From: Hydrogenophaga crassostreae
Lineage (GTDB): Bacteria > Pseudomonadota > Gammaproteobacteria > Burkholderiales > Burkholderiaceae_C
DNA: 64,000 nucleotides
Assembly: GCF_001761385.1 (NCBI RefSeq)
Contig: NZ_CP017476.1
Span: 434,001-498,000 of the forward strand
Direction of reading: 5' to 3'
Made by a program: the position numbers and the translations under genes. Of this stretch, positions 8,836-17,236 are shown in pieces. Below the pieces are notes generated by a model. That model had not been told where the DNA came from, did no database searches, and saw nothing but the letters and a program-made list of their open reading frames with translations. Within the stretch, counting starts at the first letter, position 1. Each line of letters opens with the position of its first letter.

Positions 8836-9735
8836 TCAAACGGGGAGGGGTGGGGGCGCTCTGCGCGACGGGGCCAGCACCGCTGCGATAGCCACCAGGA
8901 CCAGGGCCACGGCGGCCCAGTCCTGCCAGTGCAGCACTTCACCCAGCCACCATGCCCCGCTGAACACGCCCAGCACGGGAATCAACATCACTGACAGCGT
9001 CGATGCGATGGGTGGCAAGTCGCGCGCCAGTGAGAGCCAGACCACCTGCGCAAATGCGAAGACGCCCAGCGCGTTGTAGACGATGGCGCCCCAGATGGGC
9101 AGCGTGGGCGCTGACCATGCGTCCCGCTCGAAGACCACCGACAGCAAGCTGATCCACAGCGTGGTCAACACGGTCATCCAGAATGACAGGGTGAGTGTGG
9201 GATAAGGCAATGCCGTGCGGCGCAGCATCTGTGTGCCCAACGCCCAGGCGCTGGCGGCCACCAGCATCATGGCCACGCCACCGGGGCCACCTGTCAGGGC
9301 TGTCACTTCATGCCACAGCAGCAACACGACGCCCAGGGCGGCGGCAGCCACGCCAACCCAGGCGCGCCCGGGCAGGCGCTGGCCAAACAGCGTTGCGCCA
9401 ATCACGGCCGAAAAAATCGGCATGGTGTAGCCCAGAATTGCGGCCCGTCCGCTGGACAGCGACTGCACCGCCAGGATGATCAGCGAGTGCCAGAAGAACA
9501 TGTTGAACACCGCCAGCTTGAAAAGCTCGCCCCAGTGTTCGCGTGCCATTCGAAACGGCACCCGTTTGATGATCAAAACCACCACCAGCACCGGCACACC
9601 GATCCACATGCAAATGGCGCGGAAACTCAAGGGCGGGTAGCCGGTCACGCCGAACTTCATCACGGGCCAGTTCAACCCCCACACCACGGTCAGCAGAACG
9701 AGCAGGATCAGTTGCTGGCGGGTCAGGGCGTGCAT
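8836..9735 (-). CDS. EamA/DMT-family transporter
   Basis: A drug/metabolite-transporter superfamily inner-membrane protein of 299 residues with about ten hydrophobic helices in two repeated EamA halves; the first half carries VWGLNWPVMKFG near the N-terminus and the second ends with VALVLVAIAAVLAP. Substrate is unknown; relatives export amino acids or metabolites. The gene lies 2 bp from the 3' end of the convergent GMC gene. The ATG at 9735 (MHALTRQQ) is preferred; a GTG at 9774 would add 13 polar residues. Confidence 0.85.
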   Translation of the reverse strand: MHALTRQQLILLVLLTVVWGLNWPVMKFGVTGYPPLSFRAICMWIGVPVLVVVLIIKRVPFRMAREHWGELFKLAVFNMFFWHSLIILAVQSLSSGRAAILGYTMPIFSAVIGATLFGQRLPGRAWVGVAAAALGVVLLLWHEVTALTGGPGGVAMMLVAASAWALGTQMLRRTALPYPTLTLSFWMTVLTTLWISLLSVVFERDAWSAPTLPIWGAIVYNALGVFAFAQVVWLSLARDLPPIASTLSVMLIPVLGVFSGAWWLGEVLHWQDWAAVALVLVAIAAVLAPSRRAPPPLPV

Positions 9736-9856
9736 GTGGTGGTTGGGTAAGGTATGGGCCAGGGAGGACAGCACATTCTGCCCGCGATCGCCGCTTGGCG
9801 TGGGCGGTGCTCTGGGGCATCATGTTAGACACAGAATCCAATATGAGGAGATGTTT

Positions 9857-10630
9857 ATGAGCAACAGCAACTTCGCCCATGTGGTCGGCTCCGGCCCTCG
9901 TCACGTGATTGCACTGAATGGCTGGTTCGGTCATGCGCAGGGCTGGGGGCCCTTCGTGCAAAGCCTCGACACCAAGTCCTTTACCTATGCCTTCATGGAT
10001 CAGCGCGGCTATGGCAAGCGAAAAGGCAGCGGAGGTCCTTACACCTTCGCTCAGATCGCTTCAGACGCCCTTGCTCTGGCCGATGAGCTGGGTTGGAAAA
10101 CGTTTGCCTTGATGGGCCACTCCATGGGTGGCGGGGCGATCCAGATGGTGCTGGCCGATGCGCCCGACCGCGTGCAGGCGCTGGTGGGCATCACGCCGGT
10201 GCCGGCCAGTGGTGTGCCATTTGACGAAGCGGGCTGGGGGTTCTTTTCCAGCGCGGCCAAAGACGTGGGCGCGAGGCGCGAGATTCTCAACATCACCACC
10301 GGCGGTCGGCTCACCGGTACCTGGCTGGACGCCATGGCCCAAAGTTCGCTGGTCCACACCGATATCGAAGCGTTTGACGCGTACCTCACAGCATGGGCCA
10401 AGACGCCTTTTGCCGAGCGCATCCAGGGCAAGGCACTGCCGGTCTTGGTCGTGGCGGGTGAGCACGATCCCGCATTGGGCGCAGAGACCTGCAAAGCCAC
10501 CTGGTTGCAGCACTACCCCAACGCACGCCTGGAGGTCATGAGCAATGCGGGTCACTACCCCATGGACGAGACACCAGTGGCGCTGGCCACGGTGGTGGAG
10601 GCGTTTTTGCGCGAAGCCATGCCGGGTTGA
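9857..10630 (+). CDS. Alpha/beta-fold hydrolase
   Basis: A 257-residue cytoplasmic alpha/beta hydrolase with a complete triad: nucleophile S89 in GHSMGG, D204 in GEHDP and H233 in GHYPM. The early LNGWFGHA supplies the oxyanion-hole region. The size matches esterase, BioH-like and ring-cleavage hydrolase groups, and the substrate cannot be told from sequence. The ATG at 9857 follows GAGGAG with 6-nt spacing; an ATG at 9851 is too close to that site. Confidence 0.88.
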   Translation: MSNSNFAHVVGSGPRHVIALNGWFGHAQGWGPFVQSLDTKSFTYAFMDQRGYGKRKGSGGPYTFAQIASDALALADELGWKTFALMGHSMGGGAIQMVLADAPDRVQALVGITPVPASGVPFDEAGWGFFSSAAKDVGARREILNITTGGRLTGTWLDAMAQSSLVHTDIEAFDAYLTAWAKTPFAERIQGKALPVLVVAGEHDPALGAETCKATWLQHYPNARLEVMSNAGHYPMDETPVALATVVEAFLREAMPG

Positions 10631-10654
10631 GTGGATAGAGGCTGGGGCGCCGAA

Positions 10655-10660
10655 TAAAAT
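10655..10660 (+). promoter_or_regulatory. candidate -10 box of pyrF, leaderless spacing
   Basis: TAAAAT is followed by 6 nt (ggcgcc) and then the pyrF ATG, so the transcript would begin at the start codon. No Shine-Dalgarno sequence is present. A TTGAGT lies 22 nt upstream of the hexamer, too far for a standard -35. Confidence 0.45.
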
Positions 10661-10666
10661 GGCGCC

Positions 10667-11509
10667 ATGACCTTTACCCAGATGCTGCAGTGCGCCGAAG
10701 CGCGAAACCACTCCCTTTTGTGTGTGGGGCTGGACCCCGATCCCGCCCGCTTCCCCGCCCAGCTCAAGGGCGACGCCAGCCGCATCTACGATTTCTGCGC
10801 CGCGATCGTTGACGCCACGGCCGATCTGGCCATGGCCTTCAAACCGCAAATCGCCTACTTTGCGGCCCACCGAGCCGAAGAGCAGCTTGAACGGCTGGTG
10901 GCGCACATCAAGCGGACGGCGCCCCATGTGCCGGTGATTCTGGATGCCAAACGCGGCGACATCGGCAGCACCGCCGGGCAATACGCCATCGAAGCGTTTG
11001 AACGATACGGTGCCGATGCCGTGACGTTGTCGCCCTTCATGGGGTTTGATTCGGTGCAGCCCTATCTGAAATACCACGGCAAAGGCGCCATCCTGCTGTG
11101 CCGTACCTCCAATCCAGGTGGAGACGATTTGCAAAACCAGCGCCTGGCATCGGTGGATGGCCAGCCCCTGGTGTACGAACACCTGGCCCGTCTGGCCCAA
11201 GGTCCCTGGAATGAAAATGGGCAGTTGGGACTGGTGGTGGGCGCGACCTATCCGAAAGAAATCGAGCGGGTGCGAGAGCTGGCGCCCACCTTGCCGCTGC
11301 TGATCCCGGGTGTGGGTGCGCAGGGTGGCGACGCCGAGGCCACCGTGCGTGCTGGTCTTCGCACGGACGCGTCGGGTACCGTGACGGGGCCGGTCATTGT
11401 GAGCTCTTCCCGCGCCATTCTTTACGCCTCGCAGGGCAGCGATTTTGCCCAGGCGGCACGCGCCGAGGCGCAGCGCACGCGCGATACGCTGAACGCCGCC
11501 CGAGCCTGA
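10667..11509 (+). CDS. pyrF: Orotidine 5'-phosphate decarboxylase (type 2)
   Basis: This enzyme converts OMP to UMP, the last step of de novo pyrimidine synthesis. The 280-residue product is the longer 'type 2' form found in Burkholderiales and actinobacteria. It has FDxxKPQ-like MAFKPQIAYF, the catalytic DAKRGDIGSTAGQYA with K95, and VGATYP plus the phosphate loop LLIPGVGAQGGD. It is monocistronic in appearance, with a -10-like hexamer directly before the ATG. Confidence 0.95.
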   Translation: MTFTQMLQCAEARNHSLLCVGLDPDPARFPAQLKGDASRIYDFCAAIVDATADLAMAFKPQIAYFAAHRAEEQLERLVAHIKRTAPHVPVILDAKRGDIGSTAGQYAIEAFERYGADAVTLSPFMGFDSVQPYLKYHGKGAILLCRTSNPGGDDLQNQRLASVDGQPLVYEHLARLAQGPWNENGQLGLVVGATYPKEIERVRELAPTLPLLIPGVGAQGGDAEATVRAGLRTDASGTVTGPVIVSSSRAILYASQGSDFAQAARAEAQRTRDTLNAARA

Positions 11510-11604
11510 AGCAGCGGGAAGGACGGGGTCGTCATGCGGGCGACTCCGACCAGTGGTTCCCAGGCGTACCATGCGGCGATCCCAGTCACCGAGGCGCCGA
11601 CCGC

Positions 11605-12336
11605 ATGATTTCACTCTACACCGCCGCCACGCCCAATGGGCACAAGGTTTCCATCGCGCTGGAAGAACTGGGCTTGCCCTATCAACTGGAGGTGCTTGAT
11701 CTCGCCAGCGGGGCGCAAAAACAGCCCGCTTTTCTGGCCATCAACCCCAACGGCCGCATCCCCGCCATTGTTGACCACGAAGCCGATGACTTCGCCGTGT
11801 TCGAGTCGGGCGCCTGCCTGATTTACCTCGCCGAAAAAACCGGTCAATTGATGCCGGTGGATGTCAAAGGGCGTTCGCTGGTGATGCAGTGGCTGATGTT
11901 TCAGATGGGCGGCATTGGGCCCATGATGGGGCAGGCCAATGTGTTCTTCCGCTATTTTCCCGAGAAGATCCCAGCGGTCATCGACCGCTATCAGGGGGAG
12001 AGCAAGCGCCTGTTTCGCGTGCTCGACGAGCGGCTGAAAGACCACGAGTTTCTGGCCGGCGACTATTCGATCGCCGATATCGCCAACTGGGCATGGGTAC
12101 GCACCCACCGATGGTCGGGTGTGGATGTTGACGATTTGCCCCACCTCAAGCGCTGGCGCGACGCGATTCGGGCCCGGCCTGCGGTTGCCAGGGGCATCGA
12201 GCAACCCCCTTCCAGAATCGACCTGGGCCGCGATGGCGATGTCGCGGCTAAGCGGTTTTCCGAAGAGGCTCGCAAACTGGTGGAAATGGGCCGTGACACC
12301 CAGCCCCTGGCCCAACACAAAGGGAGCGCACCATGA
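11605..12336 (+). CDS. Glutathione S-transferase family protein (YfcG/GstB-like)
   Basis: A 243-residue protein with an N-terminal thioredoxin-like GST domain (ATPNGHKV at the first helix, NPNGRIPAI with the cis-proline, ESGACLIYLAE for the glutathione gamma-glutamyl group) and an all-helical C-terminal domain (DYSIADIANWAW). The ESGA motif and the TPNG start match the YfcG/Nu-class disulfide-bond oxidoreductases. Its stop codon overlaps the next GST gene start (ATGA), so the two are translated together. The exact electrophile or disulfide substrate is unknown. Confidence 0.88.
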   Translation: MISLYTAATPNGHKVSIALEELGLPYQLEVLDLASGAQKQPAFLAINPNGRIPAIVDHEADDFAVFESGACLIYLAEKTGQLMPVDVKGRSLVMQWLMFQMGGIGPMMGQANVFFRYFPEKIPAVIDRYQGESKRLFRVLDERLKDHEFLAGDYSIADIANWAWVRTHRWSGVDVDDLPHLKRWRDAIRARPAVARGIEQPPSRIDLGRDGDVAAKRFSEEARKLVEMGRDTQPLAQHKGSAP

Positions 12337-12950
12337 AGCTGTTCGTCTCGCCTCGTGCGCCCAGCCCACGGCGGGTGTTGATGTTTCTGGTGGAAAAAAA
12401 CATCAATGGTCTGGATCTGGTCAATGTGGATCTCAACGCGCAAGAGCACAAGCAGGCCGCCTATCTGGCCAAGAGCCCGCTGGCGCGGGTACCGGCACTG
12501 GAACTGGACGATGGCCGGATGCTCACCGAGACCCGCGCCATCTGCACCTACATGGAGGGCCTGCACCCCGAGCCCAACCTCATGGGGTTTGACGCCACGG
12601 AGCGCGCGTTCATTGAAATGGCCGATCGGCGCATCGAGTGGTATTTCCTGATGCCAATCGCCAACTGCATCCGCCACACCCATCCCGGTCTGGCGCCCCT
12701 GGAAAAGCCGCAATTTCCTGATTTTGGTCAATCTCAAGGCCAGAAGCTGCGCGACATCGCGCGCTGGCTCGATGGAGAGTTGCAACGGCAACCCTGGGTA
12801 GCGGGTGACCGCTTCACCATCGCCGATATCACTGCCTTTGTGGCGCTGGAGTTTGCCAAGCTGATGCGCTTCAATGCGGGGGCGGAAGGGTTTGTCGCCT
12901 TGCAGGCGTGGCGGGACCGTGTCGCGGAGCGGCCCAGCTCCAGGGCTTGA
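12333..12950 (+). CDS. Glutathione S-transferase family protein
   Basis: A second GST, 205 residues, beginning in a 4-bp overlap with the preceding GST gene. It shows SPRAPSPRRV at the N-terminal active-site loop, PLARVPALEL with the cis-proline, ETRAICTYMEG for glutathione binding, and DRFTIADITAFVALEF in the C-terminal helical domain. It is a different GST class from its neighbour, so this is not a recent tandem duplication. Role probably in detoxification; substrate unknown. Confidence 0.87.
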   Translation: MKLFVSPRAPSPRRVLMFLVEKNINGLDLVNVDLNAQEHKQAAYLAKSPLARVPALELDDGRMLTETRAICTYMEGLHPEPNLMGFDATERAFIEMADRRIEWYFLMPIANCIRHTHPGLAPLEKPQFPDFGQSQGQKLRDIARWLDGELQRQPWVAGDRFTIADITAFVALEFAKLMRFNAGAEGFVALQAWRDRVAERPSSRA

Positions 12951-12994
12951 CAGCCGGTCAAGGCGCCCCGACCAGGGTCGTGCCAAGGGGTGGC

Positions 12995-13000
12995 TATGAT
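12995..13000 (+). promoter_or_regulatory. candidate -10 box of mipA-like gene, leaderless spacing
   Basis: TATGAT is followed by 6 nt (cgctac) and then ATG at 13007. There is no Shine-Dalgarno sequence. A TTGACA at 12947-12952 is too far upstream to serve as its -35. Confidence 0.45.
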
Positions 13001-13006
13001 CGCTAC

Positions 13007-13834
13007 ATGAGATATTCAAGCTTTCGTGGTCTGGCACTGTTGTCGATGGGTTTATGCACTGGCCAGGCTTCGTTGGCGACCGGAGCGTTGACGGTACCTG
13101 AGAGCGATGAGGGTTATCTGATTGGCGCCTCTATGGCATCCTCTTCCAGCCATGTGGGCAATGCCAAAGCACAGTACACGCTCAAGCCCATGTGGGCCTT
13201 TCAGCTGGGCTCTGTGCGGGTGTCCCGTTCGCGCGCATCCAGCTTGATGAGCGCGGGCAGGGAAAAGCTTGAAACGGGTCTCAGCGCCGACTTCGACCTG
13301 CTTAGCGATTGGCGCCTGGGTGCTTCCTTGCGTGTGGACAATGGGCGAAGTTTTGATGCGGACCCCAAGCTGGCGGGCCTTCCCGACGTGCGCACGACCT
13401 TGCGCGCACGCCTGTCCGTCAGCCGACCCCTGGGGCCGCGCTGGAGCTGGAGATCGTCTATTGATCAAGACATTCTGGGCCGCGCGGGCGGGCTTCGTTT
13501 GAGCCAGGGGTTTGGGTATCGCTGGCGCGTATCCGAAAACACCCATTGGGACTTGTCGACGTCAACCACGTGGGGTAACGGGCGGTATTTGCAGACCCAA
13601 TACGGCATCAGTTCTGCATCTGCCATGGACACCGGCCGCACGCCTTACCTGCTGGGCAGTGGCTGGGAGAGTTTCCGAACCAGCGTGCAGTTCACCCATG
13701 CCATCAGCGAAAACTGGGTCACTTTTGGTGGCCTTGATTTGTCGCAACTGCTGCGCGGCGCAGCCCATAGCCCATTGGTGGGCCGGGTCACAACCCATGG
13801 TTTGAGTGTGGGGCTGGCCTACCGCAGCAGATGA
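13007..13834 (+). CDS. MipA/OmpV family outer-membrane protein
   Basis: MipA/OmpV proteins are outer-membrane beta-barrels; MipA in E. coli scaffolds murein enzymes, OmpV relatives act as porins. The 275-residue product starts with a signal peptide (cleavage likely after ASLATG, near residue 26) and then shows alternating polar/hydrophobic strands, with aromatic-rich strands near the end and a final VGLAYRSR close to the family's terminal strand. Frame-open sequence upstream overlaps the GST gene and is rejected. It ends facing uvrA with a palindromic repeat between them. Confidence 0.82.
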   Translation: MRYSSFRGLALLSMGLCTGQASLATGALTVPESDEGYLIGASMASSSSHVGNAKAQYTLKPMWAFQLGSVRVSRSRASSLMSAGREKLETGLSADFDLLSDWRLGASLRVDNGRSFDADPKLAGLPDVRTTLRARLSVSRPLGPRWSWRSSIDQDILGRAGGLRLSQGFGYRWRVSENTHWDLSTSTTWGNGRYLQTQYGISSASAMDTGRTPYLLGSGWESFRTSVQFTHAISENWVTFGGLDLSQLLRGAAHSPLVGRVTTHGLSVGLAYRSR

Positions 13835-13861
13835 CCCTCCGCGCCGCGATGGATGATCTCT

Positions 13862-13937
13862 CCCCGCGCCGCCTTCGGCGTCACCCCCGGGGGGCGGCAC
13901 TGGCGGCCCGGCAGGGCCGGTTCCGCGGTGCCCTTGG
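13862..13937 (+). repeat. dispersed palindromic repeat type A, copy 1
   Basis: A GC-rich element of about 76 bp between the convergent mipA-like and uvrA genes. It is built of an inner C-run/G-run hairpin, then ctggcggcccgg, then a ggttccgcgg block. Three other copies with the same order of blocks occur at 38727, 49169 and (inverted) 50129. Position at gene ends suggests a REP-like or bidirectional-terminator role, which is inference. Confidence 0.75.
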
Positions 13938-13982
13938 CTGTGAGCCTTTCGCTCGTTGTTGATTTGGTCCCGGCTAGGCTTG

Positions 13983-16900
13983 TCAGCGGTTGAGCAAGCG
14001 GGCCAGGTACTTGCCGGTGTGGCTGGCTTCATTGGCTGCCAGATCTTCGGGGGTGCCTTGGCCGACCACGGTGCCGCCGCCAGCCCCGCCTTCAGGCCCC
14101 ATGTCGATCAGCCAGTCTGCCGTTTTGATGACATCCAGGTTGTGTTCGATCACGACGATGGTGTTGCCGGCGTCGCGCAGTTGGTGCAGCACTTTGAGCA
14201 GCAGCTCGATGTCGGCAAAGTGCAGGCCGGTGGTGGGTTCGTCAAGGATGTAGAGGGTGCGGCCCGTGTCGCGTTTGCTCAGCTCCAGCGCGAGTTTGAC
14301 GCGCTGGGCTTCACCGCCTGAGAGCGTGGTCGCGCTCTGGCCGAGCTGGATGTAGGTCAGACCCACGTCCATCAGGGTTTGCAGCTTGCGGTGCAGCGTG
14401 GGCACTGCGCCGAAGAAGGCGTAGGCCTGCTCCACCGTCATGTTCAGAATTTGAGCGATGTTCTTGCCCTTGTATTGCACGTCCAGTGTTTCGCGGTTGT
14501 AGCGCTGGCCGTTGCAGACTTCGCAAGGCACATAGACATCCGGCAAAAAGTGCATCTCCACCTTGACCACGCCGTCGCCCTGGCAGGCCTCACAGCGGCC
14601 TCCGGCCACGTTGAAGCTGAAGCGGCCAGGGCCGTAGCCGCGTTCGCGTGAGGCGGGCACTTCCGCCATCAGCTCGCGAATGCCGGTGAACAGGCCGGTG
14701 TAGGTGGCCGGGTTGCTGCGCGGCGTGCGGCCGATGGGGCTTTGATCGACGTTGATGACCTTGTCGAAGTGTTCGATACCTTCGATGGCATCGTGTGCGG
14801 CGGGTTCGTCGTGTGAGCGGTAGAGCGTGCGCGCCACAGCCGCATACAGCGTGTCGTTCACCAAGGTTGATTTGCCTGAGCCGGATACACCGGTCACGCA
14901 GGTGAGCAAGCCCACGGGGAAGGCCACGCTGACGTTTTTCAGGTTGTGGCCGCTGGCGCCCACCACGCGGATTTCCTGCAGCTCGCCTAGCGTTGCCATG
15001 TGGGCCGCTTCGCGTGCTGCGCGGCGTTCGGCGGCGGGGCTGGGTGCGAAGCGGGCTTTGGCTGGCGCCACGTAGGCTTTGGTTTTGACCACAGGCAACC
15101 AGGGAGTTCGCTTTTTGGGTACGGCAATCTCGCGCGCGCCGCTCAGATATTCACCCGTGAGTGAGCCTGCCGTCGCCATCACTTCGGCGCAGGTGCCCTG
15201 GGCCATCACATGGCCGCCATGCACGCCCGCGCCCGGACCCATGTCGATCACATGGTCGGCGCAACGGATCATGTCTTCGTCGTGTTCGACCACCAGCACC
15301 GTGTTGCCCAGATCGCGCAGGTGCTGCAGGGTGGCGATCAGGCGGTCGTTGTCGCGCTGGTGCAGACCGATGCTGGGCTCATCCAGCACATACATCACAC
15401 CTGTCAGGCCGCTGCCGATCTGGCTCGCCAGGCGAATGCGCTGGGCTTCGCCGCCCGACAGGGTGTCGGCGCTGCGGTCCAGGCTCAGGTAGTTCAGGCC
15501 CACGTCGTTCAGGAATTTCAGCCGCTGGCGGATTTCGTTGATCACGCGCGCAGCGATGTCGCCCTTGGCGCCAGACAAGTGCAGCTTGCTGAAATAGGCG
15601 AGCGATTCGCCCAGGGTGATGTGGCTGATCTTGTAGATCGGTTGGCGCTGTTCACCCTCGCCCACGAACACATGGCGCGCTTCCTTGCGCAGGCGGGTGC
15701 CATGGCAATCGGGGCAAGACTGGGTGGCGCGGTAACGCGCGAGCTCTTCGCGCACATGGGCGCTGTCGGTCTCTCGGTAGCGGCGCTCGAAGTTGCGGAT
15801 GATGCCTTCGAACGGGTGCTTCTTGTTGATCTTCTTGCCCGCTCGCTCGCCCGATTCCAGCGCGTAGCTGAACTTGATGTCTTCTTCGCCCGAACCGTAG
15901 AGCAGCGCCTGCTGCACCGCTTCGGGAAGCGCTTCCCAGGGGCCTTCGGCATCGAATTTGTAGTGGGCCGCCAGGCTTTCGATCATGGCGAAGTAGTAGC
16001 CGTTGCGCCGGTCCCATCCCTTGATGGCACCGCTGGCCAGACTCAACGAAGGGAAGGCCACCACGCGCGCCGGGTCAAACACCTCGGTGTGGCCCAGGCC
16101 GTCGCAGCTGGGGCAAGCACCCATGGGCGAGTTGAACGAAAACAGACGGGGCTCCAGCTCGCCCACGCTGTGGCTGCACAGGGGGCAGGAGAACTTGGCG
16201 GAGAAGCCTTGCTCGGCGCCGGTGTCCATGTCCACCGTCAGCGCGCGGCCTTCGGCCAGGCGCAGGGCCGCTTCAAAACTCTCGGCCAGGCGCTGGCGCA
16301 AGGGGTTGGAAGCATTGGGCCCCCGCGCTCCACCGCTGCGCGGGTCGTTGCCCCCCGAGGGGGCCGCGCCGTCTTGGGGCGGCGCTGCGACGTCACTGTC
16401 TTCTTCCGCTTCGTCGTGGGCGCGCACCTTGATGCGGTCCACCACCACATCGATGTTGTGTTTTTCGGTCTTTTTCAGCGCTGGCAGGTTTTCCGCTTCG
16501 ACCACTTCGCCATTGAGCCGGAAGCGCACGTAGCCTTGCGCCTGCATGTCGGCAAACAGGTCGAGAAATTCGCCCTTTTTCTCGCGCGCCACGGGCGCCA
16601 CGATCAGCAGCTTGGTGCCTTCGGGCATGGCCAGCACCGTGTCCACCATCTGCGCCACACTTTGCGCCGCCAGCGGCAGATCGTGGTCGGGGCAATGCGG
16701 CGTACCGGCGCGGGCATAGAGCAGGCGCAGGTAGTCGTGGATCTCGGTGACCGTGCCCACGGTAGAGCGGGGGTTGTGGCTGGTGGCCTTTTGTTCGATG
16801 GCGATCGCGGGCGACAGGCCTTCGATCAGGTCCACATCGGGTTTGTCCATCAGTTGCAGAAACTGCCGTGCGTAGGCCGAGAGGCTTTCCACATAACGGC

Positions 16901-17117
16901 GCTGGCCTTCGGCGTACAGCGTGTCAAACGCCAGGCTCGATTTGCCTGAACCCGACAGCCCGGTGATCACCACCAGCGCATGCTTGGGAATGTCGAGATC
17001 GATGTTTTTGAGGTTGTGCGTGCGCGCCCCGCGCACAGAAAGGCTGCTGCCGCGTGGAGGAAGTGTGGCGTTGGTGGCCGAAGGCGGGACGGGCAAAGGT
17101 GGCAGATTCTGGTTCAA
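13983..17117 (-). CDS. uvrA: Excinuclease ABC subunit A
   Basis: UvrA is the DNA-damage-recognising ATPase of nucleotide excision repair. The 1044-residue reading has two ABC modules: Walker A GLSGSGKSS and GVSGSGKST, two LSGGEAQR signatures, two zinc sites (CPLC...CPSC and CEAC...CEVC) and Walker B motifs YVLDEPSIGL and YILDEPTTGL. No ATG occurs in the conserved frame near the N-terminus; the TTG at 17117 (LNQNLPPL) is the best start, lying 41 nt after the predicted start point of a TATCAT -10 box. Compared with about 940 residues in E. coli, extra length sits at the N-terminus and in a roughly 40-residue Gly/Pro-rich insertion near residues 235-270 that coincides with a dispersed repeat. 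Confidence 0.95.
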   Translation of the reverse strand: MNQNLPPLPVPPSATNATLPPRGSSLSVRGARTHNLKNIDLDIPKHALVVITGLSGSGKSSLAFDTLYAEGQRRYVESLSAYARQFLQLMDKPDVDLIEGLSPAIAIEQKATSHNPRSTVGTVTEIHDYLRLLYARAGTPHCPDHDLPLAAQSVAQMVDTVLAMPEGTKLLIVAPVAREKKGEFLDLFADMQAQGYVRFRLNGEVVEAENLPALKKTEKHNIDVVVDRIKVRAHDEAEEDSDVAAPPQDGAAPSGGNDPRSGGARGPNASNPLRQRLAESFEAALRLAEGRALTVDMDTGAEQGFSAKFSCPLCSHSVGELEPRLFSFNSPMGACPSCDGLGHTEVFDPARVVAFPSLSLASGAIKGWDRRNGYYFAMIESLAAHYKFDAEGPWEALPEAVQQALLYGSGEEDIKFSYALESGERAGKKINKKHPFEGIIRNFERRYRETDSAHVREELARYRATQSCPDCHGTRLRKEARHVFVGEGEQRQPIYKISHITLGESLAYFSKLHLSGAKGDIAARVINEIRQRLKFLNDVGLNYLSLDRSADTLSGGEAQRIRLASQIGSGLTGVMYVLDEPSIGLHQRDNDRLIATLQHLRDLGNTVLVVEHDEDMIRCADHVIDMGPGAGVHGGHVMAQGTCAEVMATAGSLTGEYLSGAREIAVPKKRTPWLPVVKTKAYVAPAKARFAPSPAAERRAAREAAHMATLGELQEIRVVGASGHNLKNVSVAFPVGLLTCVTGVSGSGKSTLVNDTLYAAVARTLYRSHDEPAAHDAIEGIEHFDKVINVDQSPIGRTPRSNPATYTGLFTGIRELMAEVPASRERGYGPGRFSFNVAGGRCEACQGDGVVKVEMHFLPDVYVPCEVCNGQRYNRETLDVQYKGKNIAQILNMTVEQAYAFFGAVPTLHRKLQTLMDVGLTYIQLGQSATTLSGGEAQRVKLALELSKRDTGRTLYILDEPTTGLHFADIELLLKVLHQLRDAGNTIVVIEHNLDVIKTADWLIDMGPEGGAGGGTVVGQGTPEDLAANEASHTGKYLARLLNR
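16319..16384 (+). repeat. dispersed repeat type B inside uvrA
   Basis: A stretch of about 40 bases, beginning ccccgcgctccaccgctgcg, matches 53963-54003 with two mismatches; the second copy is intergenic. Here it is translated in frame (reverse strand) as part of UvrA, giving the peptide SGGNDPRSGGARGPNAS around residues 250-267. The remaining bases include a C-run/G-run hairpin (ccccccgagggggc). Confidence 0.8.
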
Positions 17118-17164
17118 GGCGGGGGTCCCGGCTGTAGCGGGTGGCGTGAAATGGGCAACCTGAC

Positions 17165-17170
17165 ATGATA
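17165..17170 (-). promoter_or_regulatory. candidate -10 box of uvrA
   Basis: TATCAT on the reverse strand would place transcription start near 17158, about 41 nt upstream of the proposed TTG start. This supports discarding the longer open frame to 17324. No LexA-like CTGT-N8-ACAG site was seen here. Confidence 0.3.
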
Positions 17171-17236
17171 AGCCGGGATGGTTGCAGGGCCTACCCCATG
17201 GCGGGTAGACCTTGACTTGCAGTGGCGGGCCGGGCC

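Noticed and set aside
11605..12950. Two adjacent glutathione transferases as a tandem duplication
   Set aside because: The two proteins differ in active-site loops and length; they belong to different classes.
15210..16949. 579-residue open frame antisense to uvrA
   Set aside because: A GC-rich shadow frame: His/Val/Ala-rich composition, no known domain, and full overlap with the clearly conserved uvrA gene.
17118..17236. LexA (SOS) box upstream of uvrA, also looked for upstream of ssb (22486-22609)
   Set aside because: No CTGT-N8-ACAG site is present in either gap.
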